DNA from: Alphaproteobacteria bacterium HGW-Alphaproteobacteria-4
GTDB taxonomy: Bacteria; Pseudomonadota; Alphaproteobacteria; Rhodobacterales; Rhodobacteraceae
Assembly (NCBI GenBank): GCA_002842855.1
Contig: PHEE01000006.1
Span: forward strand, 44,905 to 108,904
Reading direction: 5' to 3'
DNA length: 64,000 nt
Under the pieces are notes generated by a model. The model was not told where the DNA came from. It was given only the letters and a program-made list of their open reading frames with translations, and did no database searches. A program made the translations under genes and the position numbers. Of this stretch, positions 14,331 to 23,795 are shown piece after piece; within the stretch, counting starts at the first letter, position 1; each line of letters begins with the position of its first letter.

Positions 14331-15440
14331 CTAAAGGCTCGCGTCCAGCGCCGCCACCACCGCATCGCCCATCTCGGTGGTAGAAACCGGCTTGCCACCC
14401 TCGGGCCCCATCAGATCGGCGGTGCGCACGCCATCGGCCAGCACCTTTTCGACCGCCTTTTCCAGCCGCTCGGCCTCGGCGCCCAGATCGAAGCTATAGC
14501 GCAGCGCCATCGCGAAGCTGAGGATGCAGGCAATCGGGTTGGCCTTGCCTTGCCCGGCAATGTCGGGCGCCGAGCCATGCACGGGCTCATACAGGGCCTT
14601 CGGGCGGCCATTGGCCATTGGCGCCCCAAGACTGGCCGAGGGCAGCATGCCAAGCGAACCGGTCAGCATCGCGGCGCAATCGGACAAGAGGTCGCCAAAC
14701 AGGTTGTCGGTCACGATCACGTCAAACTGCTTGGGCCAGCGCACCAGCTGCATGGCGCCCGCATCGGCATACATGTGGCTGAGTGCGACATCGGGGTATT
14801 CGGTGTCGTGCACAAACTGCACCTCTTCGCGCCACAGAATGCCCGATTCCATCACGTTGGCCTTCTCCATCGAGCAGACCTTGTTGCCGCGCTTGCGCGC
14901 CAGATCAAACGCCGAGCGCGCCACGCGGCGAATTTCGTCGGTGGTGTAGCGCTGGGTGTTGATGCCCACGCGCCCGCCCTCGTTATCGGGGAAGATACCG
15001 CGCGGCTCGCCAAAGTAGACGCCGCTGGTCAGCTCGCGCACGATCATGATGTCGAGCCCGGCGACGATTTCCTTTTTCAGCGATGAAAAATCGGCGAGTG
15101 CGTCAAAGCACTGTGCCGGGCGCAGGTTGGAATACAGATCCATCTCCTTGCGCAGGCGCAAAAGGCCGCGCTCGGGCTTTACGCTGAAATCGAGCGTGTC
15201 GTATTTCGGCCCGCCGACGGCACCCAGCAGCACGGCGTCGACCTCCTGCGCCTTGGCCATGGTCTTGTCGTGCAGGGGGGTGCCGTATTTGTCATAGGCG
15301 CAGCCGCCGACCAGGTCTTCGGATACGTCAAACTGCACGCCGCGCCGCGTGCCATACCAGCCGATGATCTTTTTCACCTCGGCCATGACCTCGGGGCCGA
15401 TGCCGTCGCCTGCGAGAATGAGAAGGGTCGGGTTCGCCAT
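14331..15440 (-). CDS. leuB: 3-isopropylmalate dehydrogenase
   Basis: 369 residues, normal length. It oxidises and decarboxylates 3-isopropylmalate to 2-oxoisocaproate with NAD+, the third leucine step. Visible are the N-terminal [13 protein letters not shown], the substrate region [40 protein letters not shown] with metal-binding Asp residues, and [18 protein letters not shown] near the NAD site. Starting at 15440 leaves GGAG 6 bases upstream; an earlier ATG (15455) lacks this. leuC and leuD lie 4 kb away on the same strand, so the pathway is near-clustered but not one operon. Confidence 0.97.
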   Translation of the reverse strand: MANPTLLILAGDGIGPEVMAEVKKIIGWYGTRRGVQFDVSEDLVGGCAYDKYGTPLHDKTMAKAQEVDAVLLGAVGGPKYDTLDFSVKPERGLLRLRKEMDLYSNLRPAQCFDALADFSSLKKEIVAGLDIMIVRELTSGVYFGEPRGIFPDNEGGRVGINTQRYTTDEIRRVARSAFDLARKRGNKVCSMEKANVMESGILWREEVQFVHDTEYPDVALSHMYADAGAMQLVRWPKQFDVIVTDNLFGDLLSDCAAMLTGSLGMLPSASLGAPMANGRPKALYEPVHGSAPDIAGQGKANPIACILSFAMALRYSFDLGAEAERLEKAVEKVLADGVRTADLMGPEGGKPVSTTEMGDAVVAALDASL

Positions 15441-15473
15441 GAAACGCTCCTGCAAATTGGGGTTGGCTGCGGC

Positions 15474-16382
15474 CTAGCGGCTGGCGGGCGCGGGGTCAAG
15501 CGGGGTGCGCAGGCCCTGCGCCAATGCGTTGAGCACAAGGCGAATATGTGGCACCGCCCGCAACGCTTCAGCCACTGTCAGCCACACCGGCAGTGCGGGC
15601 AGCGCCACGAACGACGCCACCCTCTCGAGTCCGGGGTCGGCATCGCCGATGCGCGCCTGCATGCCGCCCACACCGCAGCCCGCGCGCACCAGGTTCCAGT
15701 AAACAAGCTGGTCGTCGCAGCGGGTGGCAAAGAAATTGCGGCCAACTGTTACCCCCAGCCTCGCCATCATCCGCAGGATCAGGTCGGATCGGTCGAACCC
15801 CACCCATTGCAGCGCCAGCAGATCGTCCATCGTCTGCGGCCGTCCGGCGCGGTCAAGGTAGCTGCGCGCCGCATATAGCCCCATCGGCAGGTCGGCCAGA
15901 TGCCGCGCCGCCACCTCGGGTTCTGTCGGGCGATACATGCGCAGTGCAATGTCGGCTTCGCGGAACATCAGGTTTTCGCTGGCATCCGAGGCGGACAGGT
16001 CAATCTCGATCTCGGGGTGCTTTTCGCGCAGGCGGGCAAGGATCGGTGGCAGCAGGTGGTGCGCGACGATCCGGCTGGCGGAAATGCGCACCGCCCCGGC
16101 CAGCCCTTCACCCCGCGCGGCGGCGGCCAGTGCTAGCCGCTCGGCAGCCTCGCGCATGGCCCGGGCGTGCGGGATCAGGTCGGCGGCGGCCTGTGTTTGG
16201 CGCAAGCCATCGGGCGCGCGGGTGAACAGCGGCTGGCCAAGGTTTGCCTCAAGCGCGCGGATGTGGCGGCCCAAGGTGGGCTGGCTCAGCCCCAGCACAC
16301 GCGCGGCGGCAGAGAGCGAGCCTGCCTCGGCCACCGCCAGCAGGCTGCGCAGCAGGGTCCAGTCGGGGGGCGGGGTATCCAT
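15474..16382 (-). CDS. LysR-family transcriptional regulator
   Basis: 302 residues. The first 60 form the LysR winged helix (LLRSLLAVAEAGSLSAAARV, then LGLSQPTLGRHIRALEANLG), and residues 90-295 are the periplasmic-binding-like effector domain. It is divergent from the SDR gene at 16472, with 89 bp between, the usual arrangement for a LysR protein and its target. The effector is unknown. An upstream ATG (16454) would place the start inside the divergent promoter, so 16382 is preferred. Confidence 0.88.
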   Translation of the reverse strand: MDTPPPDWTLLRSLLAVAEAGSLSAAARVLGLSQPTLGRHIRALEANLGQPLFTRAPDGLRQTQAAADLIPHARAMREAAERLALAAAARGEGLAGAVRISASRIVAHHLLPPILARLREKHPEIEIDLSASDASENLMFREADIALRMYRPTEPEVAARHLADLPMGLYAARSYLDRAGRPQTMDDLLALQWVGFDRSDLILRMMARLGVTVGRNFFATRCDDQLVYWNLVRAGCGVGGMQARIGDADPGLERVASFVALPALPVWLTVAEALRAVPHIRLVLNALAQGLRTPLDPAPASR

Positions 16383-16471
16383 GCAGAAATGAATACCAGA
16401 TGGGCGCTTTCGGGCAATGGCAAAGACCCGCCGCAGCGCCGATTTATGGCGCACTAACCACGGAGGGCACC

Positions 16472-17365
16472 ATGAGCAACAAACGGGCGCTGGTATTGGG
16501 CGCGGGCGGCAACTTTGGCGGCGCGGCGGCGGCGGCGCTGGCGGCGGCGGGGTGGCAGGTTGCGCGCTATGCGCGCGGCACCGACATGGCAGCGGCGGCG
16601 AAGGGGGCCGCGCTGATCGTCAACGGCCTTAACCCCCCGAATTATCACGCTTGGGCGCGGCTGATCCCTGAAATCACCACTTCGGTGCTGGCGGCGGCGG
16701 CGGCGAGCGGCGCGGCGGTGCTGGTGCCGGGCAATGTCTATGTGTTCGGCACCCAGCCCGGCCCCTGGGGCACCACCACGCCGCACCGCCCGGTGGCACG
16801 CAAAGGCGTGATCCGCGCCGAAATGGAGGCGCGCTACCGCGCGGCGACGGAGAGCGGGCAAAAGGTGGTGATCCTGCGCGCGGGCGATTTTGTGGCGGCG
16901 CGCAATGCCGGAACGATTTTGAACATGGTGATGCTGAAGGGCATTGCCAAAGGCCGCGTCACCGCGCTCGGCGCGCCCGACGCGCCGCACGCCTGGGCCG
17001 ACCTTGGCGACCTTGGGCGCGCGGTCGCTGCGCTGGCCGATCAGATGCCAGCGCTGCCCGCCTGCAACGACATCGGCTTTGCCGGGCTTACCTTTTCGCC
17101 TGCCGATCTGGCCGCCGAGGTGGGCCGCCAGCTGCGCCGCCAGGTGAAGATCGGGCAGTTTCCGTGGTGGGCGCTGCGCCTTGCCGCGCCATTCTGGGAA
17201 CTCGGGCGCGAGTTGGGCGAAATGCGCTACCTCTACGACACGCCGCACGCCATCGACGGCACCGATTTTGCGCGCCTCGTGCCGGGGTTCGTCGCCAAGT
17301 CGCTGCCGCAGGTGGTGGCCGAACATCTGGCGGCGCGGGGGCTGCGGGGGGCTGGCACGTTCTGA
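16472..17365 (+). CDS. NAD(P)-binding SDR/epimerase-like protein
   Basis: 297 residues. The N-terminus KRALVLGAGGNFGGAAA is a Rossmann dinucleotide fold with a variant of the extended-SDR glycine motif. The usual catalytic YxxxK is not clear, so this looks like an atypical SDR used in binding or in NmrA-like sensing as much as catalysis. GGAGG lies 5 bases before the ATG. It shares a divergent promoter with the LysR regulator, which probably controls it. Confidence 0.75.
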   Translation: MSNKRALVLGAGGNFGGAAAAALAAAGWQVARYARGTDMAAAAKGAALIVNGLNPPNYHAWARLIPEITTSVLAAAAASGAAVLVPGNVYVFGTQPGPWGTTTPHRPVARKGVIRAEMEARYRAATESGQKVVILRAGDFVAARNAGTILNMVMLKGIAKGRVTALGAPDAPHAWADLGDLGRAVAALADQMPALPACNDIGFAGLTFSPADLAAEVGRQLRRQVKIGQFPWWALRLAAPFWELGRELGEMRYLYDTPHAIDGTDFARLVPGFVAKSLPQVVAEHLAARGLRGAGTF

Positions 17366-17381
17366 ACCGGGGCGCGCTGCC

Positions 17382-18482
17382 CTAGGGCCAGTCGATATCG
17401 ACCCAGACCAGCTTGTGCCGCGAGGCCGCCGCGGCGGCCTCGGCCAGCGGCGCGCCCGGTGCAGGCCAGACCACGCCTGCTGCCGTGACCTTCGCCCCCG
17501 CCCAGGGCAGCACATAATCGACCCGCCGGTTGCCCAGATCGCCGGTTTCGGGCCAATCGACCGTGTCGAGCGCCGCGTCGCCCGCCTGCGCTGCGTTCGG
17601 CCCGCCTTGCGCCGCGCTTGCCACCAGCCCGCCTGCGCTCTGCGGCGCCGGGTCTTGCAGCGCAGTATGCGCCAGCAGCGCGTGCAGTGCCTGCGGCCGC
17701 CCCTCGCCATCGACGGGGTCAAGGTTGGCGTCGCCCATCAGCACAAACGGCGCGGTTGGCGGCGGCGCGGGCAGGCGGCCTTCAAGATAGCGCAGCCAGA
17801 ACGCCGCCTCATCATGGTTGCGCCGCCCGTTCAGGTCTTCGGGCCCGTCAAACACCGGCGGCGTGGCAAGAAACGCCAGCACATGCAGCGTGCCGCCGTT
17901 GGGCAACCGCAGGGGCACATCCCAGTGCCCCATGCTGGAAAGCCGCAGCACGGCCTGCGCCTCGTGCGAAAGCCCCGCCCCCTCAAGCAGCGCATCGGGA
18001 AGGTCGCGCCAGAGGAGGCCGCTGAAATCACGCGCCTCCTCTGCCACGATCGGCAAACGGCTGAGCAGCGCCATGCCACCCTCGCCCGAAAACCGCCCAT
18101 AGCCCTGCGCATCGCGCGGCCCGCCCAGCCGCCCGTCGCCGTTCAGATCGAGCCCGGTTGGCTGGCCCGCATTGGGGCGCGGCGCAAAAAGGTAGCCATA
18201 GCCCGCGCCCTTCGCCGCCAGCGCCGCCTCGAGCGCGTTGAGCGCCAGCAGGTCGTGGTCCCAATCAATGCCGGTCAGCAACAGCACATCGGGCGAGGCG
18301 GCGGCGATGACCTCAACCACCGCGGATACCTGCCGGGAGGTGCCACGCCGAAGATCCTGGAGCAGCAGGCCCGGCCCATCGCGGGTGAGATCGGCGTTAT
18401 AGGTGGCAAGCCGCAGCGGTTCGGCGCCCGCAGGCAGCGCCATCAGGGCCGCCGCAAGACCGGCAACCCAGGCCCGCCTCAT
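17382..18482 (-). CDS. Secreted endonuclease/exonuclease/phosphatase-family protein
   Basis: 366 residues with a clear signal peptide (RRAWVAGLAAALMALPAGAE). The mature part matches the EEP fold: LRLATYNADLTRD at the start, DVLLLTGIDWDHD, GGMALLSRLPI, FVLMGDANLDP and RVDYVLPW near the end, the classic metal-binding and catalytic blocks. It probably cleaves a phosphodiester or phosphomonoester in the periplasm or outside. It overlaps the upstream membrane gene by 4 bases (ATGA), so they are one operon. Confidence 0.82.
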   Translation of the reverse strand: MRRAWVAGLAAALMALPAGAEPLRLATYNADLTRDGPGLLLQDLRRGTSRQVSAVVEVIAAASPDVLLLTGIDWDHDLLALNALEAALAAKGAGYGYLFAPRPNAGQPTGLDLNGDGRLGGPRDAQGYGRFSGEGGMALLSRLPIVAEEARDFSGLLWRDLPDALLEGAGLSHEAQAVLRLSSMGHWDVPLRLPNGGTLHVLAFLATPPVFDGPEDLNGRRNHDEAAFWLRYLEGRLPAPPPTAPFVLMGDANLDPVDGEGRPQALHALLAHTALQDPAPQSAGGLVASAAQGGPNAAQAGDAALDTVDWPETGDLGNRRVDYVLPWAGAKVTAAGVVWPAPGAPLAEAAAAASRHKLVWVDIDWP

Positions 18483-19312
18483 GCGTGCGCCAACACGTCT
18501 TCGGTGTGCGAACTGATCTTCCGTCGCGCTTCGATCATTTCCGCCACGCGCCCCATTGCGATGCCGCGCATGAACAGGCTGGCGGGCAGGAAGGCCCAGG
18601 CGGTGATGGTCCAGATCATGGTTTGCGGCGATTCGAGCGTGACCGGAGTGAACACGGTCGAGGCGGTCTTGACGGCCATCGGCACGAGGAACGGCAGCAG
18701 AAAGCCGAGCGCCACATTGATCCGCGCATCGCGGCGCAAACGCGACACCACATCGCCCCCCGCCGTGGGGTCGAAGGTAGGCAAATTGATCCAGACGTTG
18801 AAACCACCGTCGCTATGCGGCCAACCCATAGTGCGCAAAATCAGCACGAAATAGCCAAGCGAGACCAGCGAAATGACATAACTGAGACCGGCAGCAGAGC
18901 GGACCTGCGCGATGTGCGCATCGGAGCTGCCTTCCGGCAGCATCAGCACCAGCAGCCGGACCGGGCTATAGGGAAAGTCGATCGACCGCGCCACCGCAGC
19001 CCCCGTCGCCTCGACCAGATAGCCGAGCGTGGTGGGGTCGGTTACGCTGCGCGCGAGGGTGGAAAGCAGCAGCACGCTTGCCAGAAGCGCGACATAGCGG
19101 ATGCGGTTGAATGGTGGCGCATCGCGAAACTCGACAAGTCCGGGGTAGACCGAGGCATATTCAAAGAACGTAAGCGCAGCGCCAAAGAGCGCGATCAGCG
19201 CCGCGATCTGCTTGGTGTCAGGGCCCATGCCCGGCAGCATCAGCGCCGGGGTTGCAATAACCAGCGCTACAAGAATGGCGCGCACCAGCGCGCCTGTCAG
19301 CCGAGCGATCAC
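18479..19312 (-). CDS. Conserved multi-pass membrane protein of unknown function
   Basis: 277 residues with about six membrane segments (for example ALVRAILVALVIATPALMLP, IAALIALFGAALTFFEYASV, YVALLASVLLLSTLA, LSYVISLVSLGYFVLIL, ALGFLLPFLVPMAVK, MIWTITAWAFLPASLFM). No catalytic motif is recognised. It is the first gene of a two-gene operon with the EEP-family gene, which suggests a joint envelope role. Confidence 0.75.
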   Translation of the reverse strand: MIARLTGALVRAILVALVIATPALMLPGMGPDTKQIAALIALFGAALTFFEYASVYPGLVEFRDAPPFNRIRYVALLASVLLLSTLARSVTDPTTLGYLVEATGAAVARSIDFPYSPVRLLVLMLPEGSSDAHIAQVRSAAGLSYVISLVSLGYFVLILRTMGWPHSDGGFNVWINLPTFDPTAGGDVVSRLRRDARINVALGFLLPFLVPMAVKTASTVFTPVTLESPQTMIWTITAWAFLPASLFMRGIAMGRVAEMIEARRKISSHTEDVLAHA

Positions 19313-19519
19313 TGCCCCAACCCTTTACCTTGCACGGGGCCGATGCAAAGCCGGACCCTTTGTGCCGTTTCTTTTCCGCCAATTGTGGCAGCCTGCCTCA
19401 TTTTCGCCATGAAATTGCCCACTTTGGTTAGTTCTGGCAACAGTGAGTTCACTATGGCGGCACCAATCAGGCATTTTGACGATGGAACTGGTGCGGCTTT
19501 GCATCAAATTTTGTGCAAG
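19313..19519. other. Intergenic region upstream of the membrane gene
   Basis: No gene is supported here. It is more AT-rich than its surroundings and should hold the promoter of the leftward membrane/EEP operon. A small inverted repeat AGTGA-GT-TCACT lies near 19442-19453. Confidence 0.4.
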
Positions 19520-19555
19520 AAAAAGGCCGCCTTGATTGTTTCCAGTCAGGCGGCC
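19520..19555 (-). terminator. Rho-independent terminator after leuD
   Basis: On the minus strand GGCCGCC (19555-19549) pairs with GGCGGCC (19531-19525) and is followed by TTTTTC, 24 bases past the leuD stop. Confidence 0.85.
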
Positions 19556-19579
19556 CAACATATTGCGTTTTAAACGTTT

Positions 19580-20185
19580 TCAGACCCAAGGCCGGGATTG
19601 TGCGGCGGCGGCCTCGTAGGTGTCAATCGCCTGCGCCTTTTCCAGCGTCAGGCCGATATCGTCCAATCCGTTCAGCAGGCAGTGCTTCTTGAAGGCATCA
19701 ACCTCGAAGGGGAAAACCTGCCCGTCCGAGCTGGTCACCGTCTGCGCCGCAAGATCAACCGTCATGCGCGCATTGGCACCCTTTTGCGCGTCGGCCATCA
19801 GCACCGCGACCGCCTCGGGCGGCAGCATGATCGGCAGGATGCCATTCTTGAAGCAGTTGTTGTAGAAGATGTCGGCGAAGCTGGTCGAAATTACCGCGCG
19901 GATGCCAAAATCCAGAAGCGCCCAGGGCGCATGTTCGCGCGATGACCCGCAGCCGAAGTTGTCGCCCGCCACCAGAATCTCCGCCTTGCGGTAAGCGGGC
20001 TGGTTGAGCACGAAGCCGGGTATCTCGGCGCCGTCTTGGGTGAACCGCATTTCATCGAACAGGTTCTTGCCAAGCCCGGTGCGGGCGATGGTTTTGAGAA
20101 ACTGTTTCGGGATGATCATGTCGGTGTCGATATTGACGAGCGGCATGGGGGCGGCGATGCCGGTGAGGGTAGTAAATTTTTGCAT
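19580..20185 (-). CDS. leuD: 3-isopropylmalate dehydratase, small subunit
   Basis: 201 residues, usual length. With LeuC it isomerises 2-isopropylmalate to 3-isopropylmalate. The swivel-domain signatures [31 protein letters not shown] and [16 protein letters not shown] are all present. The ATG at 20185 overlaps the leuC stop as TGATG; an in-frame GTG one codon earlier is less likely. It ends 25 bases before a strong terminator, so leuCD is a complete transcript end. Confidence 0.97.
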   Translation of the reverse strand: MQKFTTLTGIAAPMPLVNIDTDMIIPKQFLKTIARTGLGKNLFDEMRFTQDGAEIPGFVLNQPAYRKAEILVAGDNFGCGSSREHAPWALLDFGIRAVISTSFADIFYNNCFKNGILPIMLPPEAVAVLMADAQKGANARMTVDLAAQTVTSSDGQVFPFEVDAFKKHCLLNGLDDIGLTLEKAQAIDTYEAAAAQSRPWV

Positions 20186-21594
20186 CACATCATCTCCCTT
20201 ACATCCGTCAGATGCCCCGTTATCGCCGCCGCAGCGGCCATTGCGGGGGAAAGCAGGTGGGTGCGGCCGCCGCGGCCCTGGCGGCCTTCAAAGTTGCGGT
20301 TCGAGGTGGCGGCGCAGCGTTCGCCGGGGCTCAGTTGGTCGGGGTTCATGGCAAGGCACATCGAGCAGCCCGCAAGCCGCCATTCCATGCCGGCATCGAT
20401 GAAGATCTGCGCCAGCCCCTCTTCCTCGGCCTGGGCGCGCACGAGGCCCGAGCCGGGCACCACCATGGCGCGCATCCCTTCCTTGATCTTCTTGCCCTTC
20501 AGAATGGCGGCAGCGGCGCGCAGGTCTTCGATGCGGCCATTGGTGCACGACCCGATGAATACCGTGTCGATCTTGATGTCGGTCAGCTTCATGCCGGGGG
20601 TCAGGCCCATGTAGGCTAGGCTGCGCTCGACCGCCTCGACCTTGCCGCCGGTGAAGTCTGCGGGTGCAGGCACAACGCCGGTGATCGGCAGCACATCCTC
20701 GGGGCTGGTGCCCCAGGTCACGACCGGGGCGATGTCTTCGCCGCGCAGTGTCAGCACCTTGTCGAAATGCGCGCCGGGGTCGGATTTCAGCGTCTTCCAC
20801 CAGTTAAGCGCAGCTTCCCACTGGGCGCCTTTCGGCGCGTGCGGGCGGCCCATCACATAGGCGAAGGTCTTTTCGTCGGGTGCAATCAGGCCGGCGCGGG
20901 CGCCGCCCTCGATCGCCATGTTGCACACCGTCATGCGGCCTTCCATCGACAGGTCTTCAATGGCGCTGCCGCAATACTCGATCACATAGCCGGTGCCGCC
21001 TGCGGTGCCGGTGGCGCCGATCACGCTCAGCGTGATGTCTTTCGCGGTTACGCCGGGGCGCAGGTGGCCGGTGATTTCGACCTTCATGTTGCGCGATTTC
21101 TTCTGGATCAGCGTTTGCGTGGCCAGAACGTGTTCCACCTCCGAGGTGCCGATGCCATGCGCCAGCGCGCCAAAGGCGCCATGGGTGGCGGTGTGGCTGT
21201 CACCGCAGACCACGGTCATGCCCGGCAGGGTCCAGCCCTGTTCGGGGCCGACAATATGCACGATACCTTGGCGCACGTCAGATACCGGGTAGTAAACTAC
21301 GCCGAAATCGCGGGCGTTCTTATCCAGCGCTTCAACCTGAATCCGGCTTTCCTCGTTGGCGATCACCCCCGAAATGCGGTCAAGCGTGGTGGGCACGTTG
21401 TGATCGGGCACCGCGATGGTCTTTTCGGGGGCGCGGACCTTGCGGCCGGCAAGGCGAAGGCCCTCGAAGGCCTGTGGGCTGGTGACTTCGTGCACAAGGT
21501 GGCGGTCGATATAAAGCAGGCAGGTGCCGTCGTCCGACGTGGAAACGACGTGGGCATCCCAGATCTTGTCATAGAGGGTTTTCGGGCCGGTCAT
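20185..21594 (-). CDS. leuC: 3-isopropylmalate dehydratase, large subunit
   Basis: 469 residues. Aconitase-family enzyme holding a [4Fe-4S] cluster; the cysteines are visible in [14 protein letters not shown] and [34 protein letters not shown] is the substrate-binding signature. It forms the leucine dehydratase with LeuD, whose gene follows with a one-base overlap. A possible promoter and short leader ORF precede it on the minus strand. Confidence 0.97.
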   Translation of the reverse strand: MTGPKTLYDKIWDAHVVSTSDDGTCLLYIDRHLVHEVTSPQAFEGLRLAGRKVRAPEKTIAVPDHNVPTTLDRISGVIANEESRIQVEALDKNARDFGVVYYPVSDVRQGIVHIVGPEQGWTLPGMTVVCGDSHTATHGAFGALAHGIGTSEVEHVLATQTLIQKKSRNMKVEITGHLRPGVTAKDITLSVIGATGTAGGTGYVIEYCGSAIEDLSMEGRMTVCNMAIEGGARAGLIAPDEKTFAYVMGRPHAPKGAQWEAALNWWKTLKSDPGAHFDKVLTLRGEDIAPVVTWGTSPEDVLPITGVVPAPADFTGGKVEAVERSLAYMGLTPGMKLTDIKIDTVFIGSCTNGRIEDLRAAAAILKGKKIKEGMRAMVVPGSGLVRAQAEEEGLAQIFIDAGMEWRLAGCSMCLAMNPDQLSPGERCAATSNRNFEGRQGRGGRTHLLSPAMAAAAAITGHLTDVREMM

Positions 21595-21657
21595 GGCAAT
21601 CTCGCTAGCTGGCAGAATGGGAAAGAACGGGCGGCATGGGGCAGACCCCGGCGGCGG

Positions 21658-21744
21658 TCAGGCGCGCGCGGCTATGGCGTGGGTTTCGCCAAAGAAGCGC
21701 CACGGCAGGCGGGCGCGGTCGTCCATGTCGAAAAAGCGGATCAT
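21658..21744 (-). CDS. Possible 28-aa leaderless leader ORF upstream of leuC
   Basis: ATG at 21744 starts a 28-codon frame (MIRFFDMDDRARLPWRFFGE...) ending at 21658, 63 bases before leuC. A good promoter ends 6 bases before this ATG, so the transcript would begin at about the start codon itself. The peptide has five Phe and only one Leu, so it is not a classic leucine attenuator. The same frame is open further upstream (to 21903), but that part lies beyond the promoter. Confidence 0.35.
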   Translation of the reverse strand: MIRFFDMDDRARLPWRFFGETHAIAARA

Positions 21745-21750
21745 GCCGCG

Positions 21751-21779
21751 CATATACGCGGGATCGGCCTTGCAGGCAA
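21751..21779 (-). promoter_or_regulatory. Candidate sigma-70 promoter of leuCD
   Basis: On the minus strand, -35 TTGCCT (21779-21774) and -10 TATATG (21756-21751) are separated by 17 bp. This is a good housekeeping promoter by sequence, pointed at leuC; predicted start about 21744. Confidence 0.55.
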
Positions 21780-21914
21780 TACGCGGCGGGGCTTGCGGCG
21801 GGCGCTCGGGCCATGTATCGGGGCCGGTCCCCGGCGGTTGAGATTTGCACCTCGCGGTGTTAGGTGGGGGCAAGCCCGGTGCCGGGGGATGACGGCGCGC
21901 CATTTTCGGAGGAC

Positions 21915-22334
21915 ATGGTCCTGACCCATTCTGACCCCGCGACCGGCCTGCCGGTCGGACCGCGCCCGGCGCATGCCGCGTCTGACTATACCTCTGCCGA
22001 GCTTCTGGCGCTCGTGATTGCCTCGGTCGAGGACGACAAGGCCGAGGAGGTGGTCGAGATTGACCTGCGAGGGCGGTCTTCGATTGCTGATTTCATGGTG
22101 ATCTGCTCGGGCCGTTCGTCGCGGCAAGTGGGTGCGATTGCCGAAAAGCTGATGGATCGGCTGAAGGCCGAGTTGGGGCTGGTGTGCCGGATCGAAGGCA
22201 AGGAACAGGGCGACTGGGTGCTGATCGACGCGGGCGAGGTGATCGTGCACGTTTTCCGGCCCGAAGTGCGCGAGTTCTACCAGCTTGAAAAGATGTGGCT
22301 GGCGGCGCCCGCACCGGGGCAAGGCGACATCTGA
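21915..22334 (+). CDS. rsfS: Ribosome silencing factor
   Basis: 139 residues. RsfS binds ribosomal protein L14 and stops subunit joining in starved cells. Core signatures: SVEDDKAEEVVEIDLRGRSS, IADFMVICSGRSSRQVGAIA, GDWVLIDAGEVIVHVF and REFYQLEKMW. The ATG at 21915 has GGAGG only 2 bases upstream, so the exact start is uncertain (a downstream CTG would fit the spacing better). It overlaps rlmH by one base (TGATG); the pair is a conserved ribosome-linked operon. Confidence 0.95.
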   Translation: MVLTHSDPATGLPVGPRPAHAASDYTSAELLALVIASVEDDKAEEVVEIDLRGRSSIADFMVICSGRSSRQVGAIAEKLMDRLKAELGLVCRIEGKEQGDWVLIDAGEVIVHVFRPEVREFYQLEKMWLAAPAPGQGDI

Positions 22335-22804
22335 TGCGGGCCGCGGTCTGCGCCGTGGGGCGGCTGCGGGCCGGGCCCGAGGCTGAGCTGATCGCGGATT
22401 ATCTCGACCGCTTCGGCAAGACCGGGCGCAGCCTTGGGCTGGGTCCGGCGCAGGTGCTGGAAGTTGAAGACCGCAAGGGCGGCGGCATGCAAGCCGAGGC
22501 GGCGCTGCTGGAGCGGGCGGTGCCTGCCGGGGCGCTGCTGGTGGCGCTGGATGAGCGCGGGGCGCAGCTCAGTTCGCCCGAGTTTGCGGCAAAGCTGGCG
22601 GGCTGGCGCGATGGCGGGCGGCAGGATGTGGCCTTCCTTATCGGCGGCGCCGACGGGCTGGCCGAGGGGCTGCGCGAGCGGGCCGATTTCGCGCTCAGTT
22701 TCGGGCGCATGGTCTGGCCGCACATGCTGGTGCGGGTGATGCTGGCCGAACAGCTTTACCGGGCGGCGACGATTTTGGCAGGCGGGCCCTATCACCGGGC
22801 GTGA
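22334..22804 (+). CDS. rlmH: 23S rRNA pseudouridine-1915 N3-methyltransferase
   Basis: 156 residues, the family length. SPOUT methyltransferase: the knot is formed by LLVALDERGAQLSSPEFA, DVAFLIGGADGLAEGLRERA and the C-terminal MLVRVMLAEQLYRAATILAG with final GPYHRA. It methylates pseudouridine 1915 in helix 69 of 23S rRNA on whole ribosomes, matching its coupling to rsfS. Confidence 0.96.
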   Translation: MRAAVCAVGRLRAGPEAELIADYLDRFGKTGRSLGLGPAQVLEVEDRKGGGMQAEAALLERAVPAGALLVALDERGAQLSSPEFAAKLAGWRDGGRQDVAFLIGGADGLAEGLRERADFALSFGRMVWPHMLVRVMLAEQLYRAATILAGGPYHRA

Positions 22805-22818
22805 TAACACGCGTGTTA
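22805..22818. repeat. Perfect 14-bp palindrome TAACACGCGTGTTA
   Basis: It begins immediately after the rlmH stop codon, in the 85-bp gap between convergent genes. It is perfectly self-complementary with no loop, more like an operator than a terminator, but no promoter is evident nearby. Confidence 0.5.
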
Positions 22819-22889
22819 CGCCCCACAGGTCATTGATCTAGAAAGAAATCGCATTCTTTGCTAAGCATTTGGCAAGTTTTGACCGCAGC

Positions 22890-23645
22890 TCACGCCAGCC
22901 GCCCGACCGGAATGATTTCGCGTGATCGGGGTGCAAACGCGGCCCCTGACCAATTGCCCAGCCAGTGCTCGACGCTTAGCCCTGCCTCGCGGATCAGGCC
23001 CTCCAGCACCTCGCGCGGGGTGTAGAGGATGCGCGCGCTGGCGGACCGGGTCTCGCCGGTGGCGGTGATGCGGTAACTGTTGGAAAAGCTGAGGATGCCG
23101 CTGGCGGGGTCATAGTGCGAAATGTTCCAGGCATCGACGGGGCCATGCACGGGGTGTGTGATCTGGTGTTCGGTCTCGGCGCGGTTGCGTTCTTTTGCGC
23201 CCGCAAAGGCAGGGTTGCGGGTGTCGAACACGAAGCGGCCAGCGGGGGCAAGGTGGGCGGCGATGGTGGCCAGCACCGCGCGCTGCGCCGCGCGGGTAAG
23301 AAACACCTGAAAGCTGTGCCCGGTAAGCACGATCAGATCAAAGCGTCGGCCCAAACGCAGGGTGGTGGCATCGGCCTGCACCCAGGTGACGGCCTCGGCA
23401 TCGGCGCGCGTTTGGGCAAGGCGCAGCATTGCCGCCGCCGGATCAACCGCGGTGACCTGCCGCCCGGCGGCGAGCGCCGCGGCCAGCACCCCGGTGCCGC
23501 AGCCAAGATCGAGCACCGAGCGCGCGTTGGCGGCAAGCGTGGTGCAATAGGCAAAATCGGGGCGGGGGCGCGGCGCAAGATCATAGAACTCGGCCAGCGC
23601 GAGGTCTTGATAGAGGTCGCTGATGGGGGATTCGGACACGGGCAC
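22890..23645 (-). CDS. Class I SAM-dependent methyltransferase
   Basis: 251 residues from GTG at 23645 (another GTG at 23639). The Rossmann SAM motif is RSVLDLGCGTGVLAAALAAG, followed by VTAVDPAAAMLRLA (motif II acidic residue) and FDLIVLTGHSFQVFL. The last third is a beta-rich domain seen in small-molecule methyltransferases. Substrate unknown. The open frame extends far upstream but overlaps gpmI in antisense, so a short start is required; no strong ribosome binding site helps to choose. Confidence 0.82.
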   Translation of the reverse strand: MPVSESPISDLYQDLALAEFYDLAPRPRPDFAYCTTLAANARSVLDLGCGTGVLAAALAAGRQVTAVDPAAAMLRLAQTRADAEAVTWVQADATTLRLGRRFDLIVLTGHSFQVFLTRAAQRAVLATIAAHLAPAGRFVFDTRNPAFAGAKERNRAETEHQITHPVHGPVDAWNISHYDPASGILSFSNSYRITATGETRSASARILYTPREVLEGLIREAGLSVEHWLGNWSGAAFAPRSREIIPVGRLA

Positions 23646-23795
23646 GCCCTGCGCTGAAGGATGACGCAAGGGTCGCAGAAAAATGCGGCCGCAGCGAGGG
23701 GGGTGCTGCGCGTATTTGCGCCGGTAAGTTGGGGCGGGCGGTTGCCCCCACGGGGTGCGGGGCGTAAAAGGGCGCGTCACCAAGGGGAGCGCCAG

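Noticed and set aside
19325..19561. 78-codon minus-strand frame between leuD and the membrane gene
   Set aside because: It begins inside the leuD terminator hairpin and has no ribosome binding site or recognisable feature.
21658..21903. Full 81-codon minus-strand frame upstream of leuC
   Set aside because: Only the last 28 codons lie downstream of the predicted promoter; the earlier part overlaps the promoter and the divergent rsfS start region.
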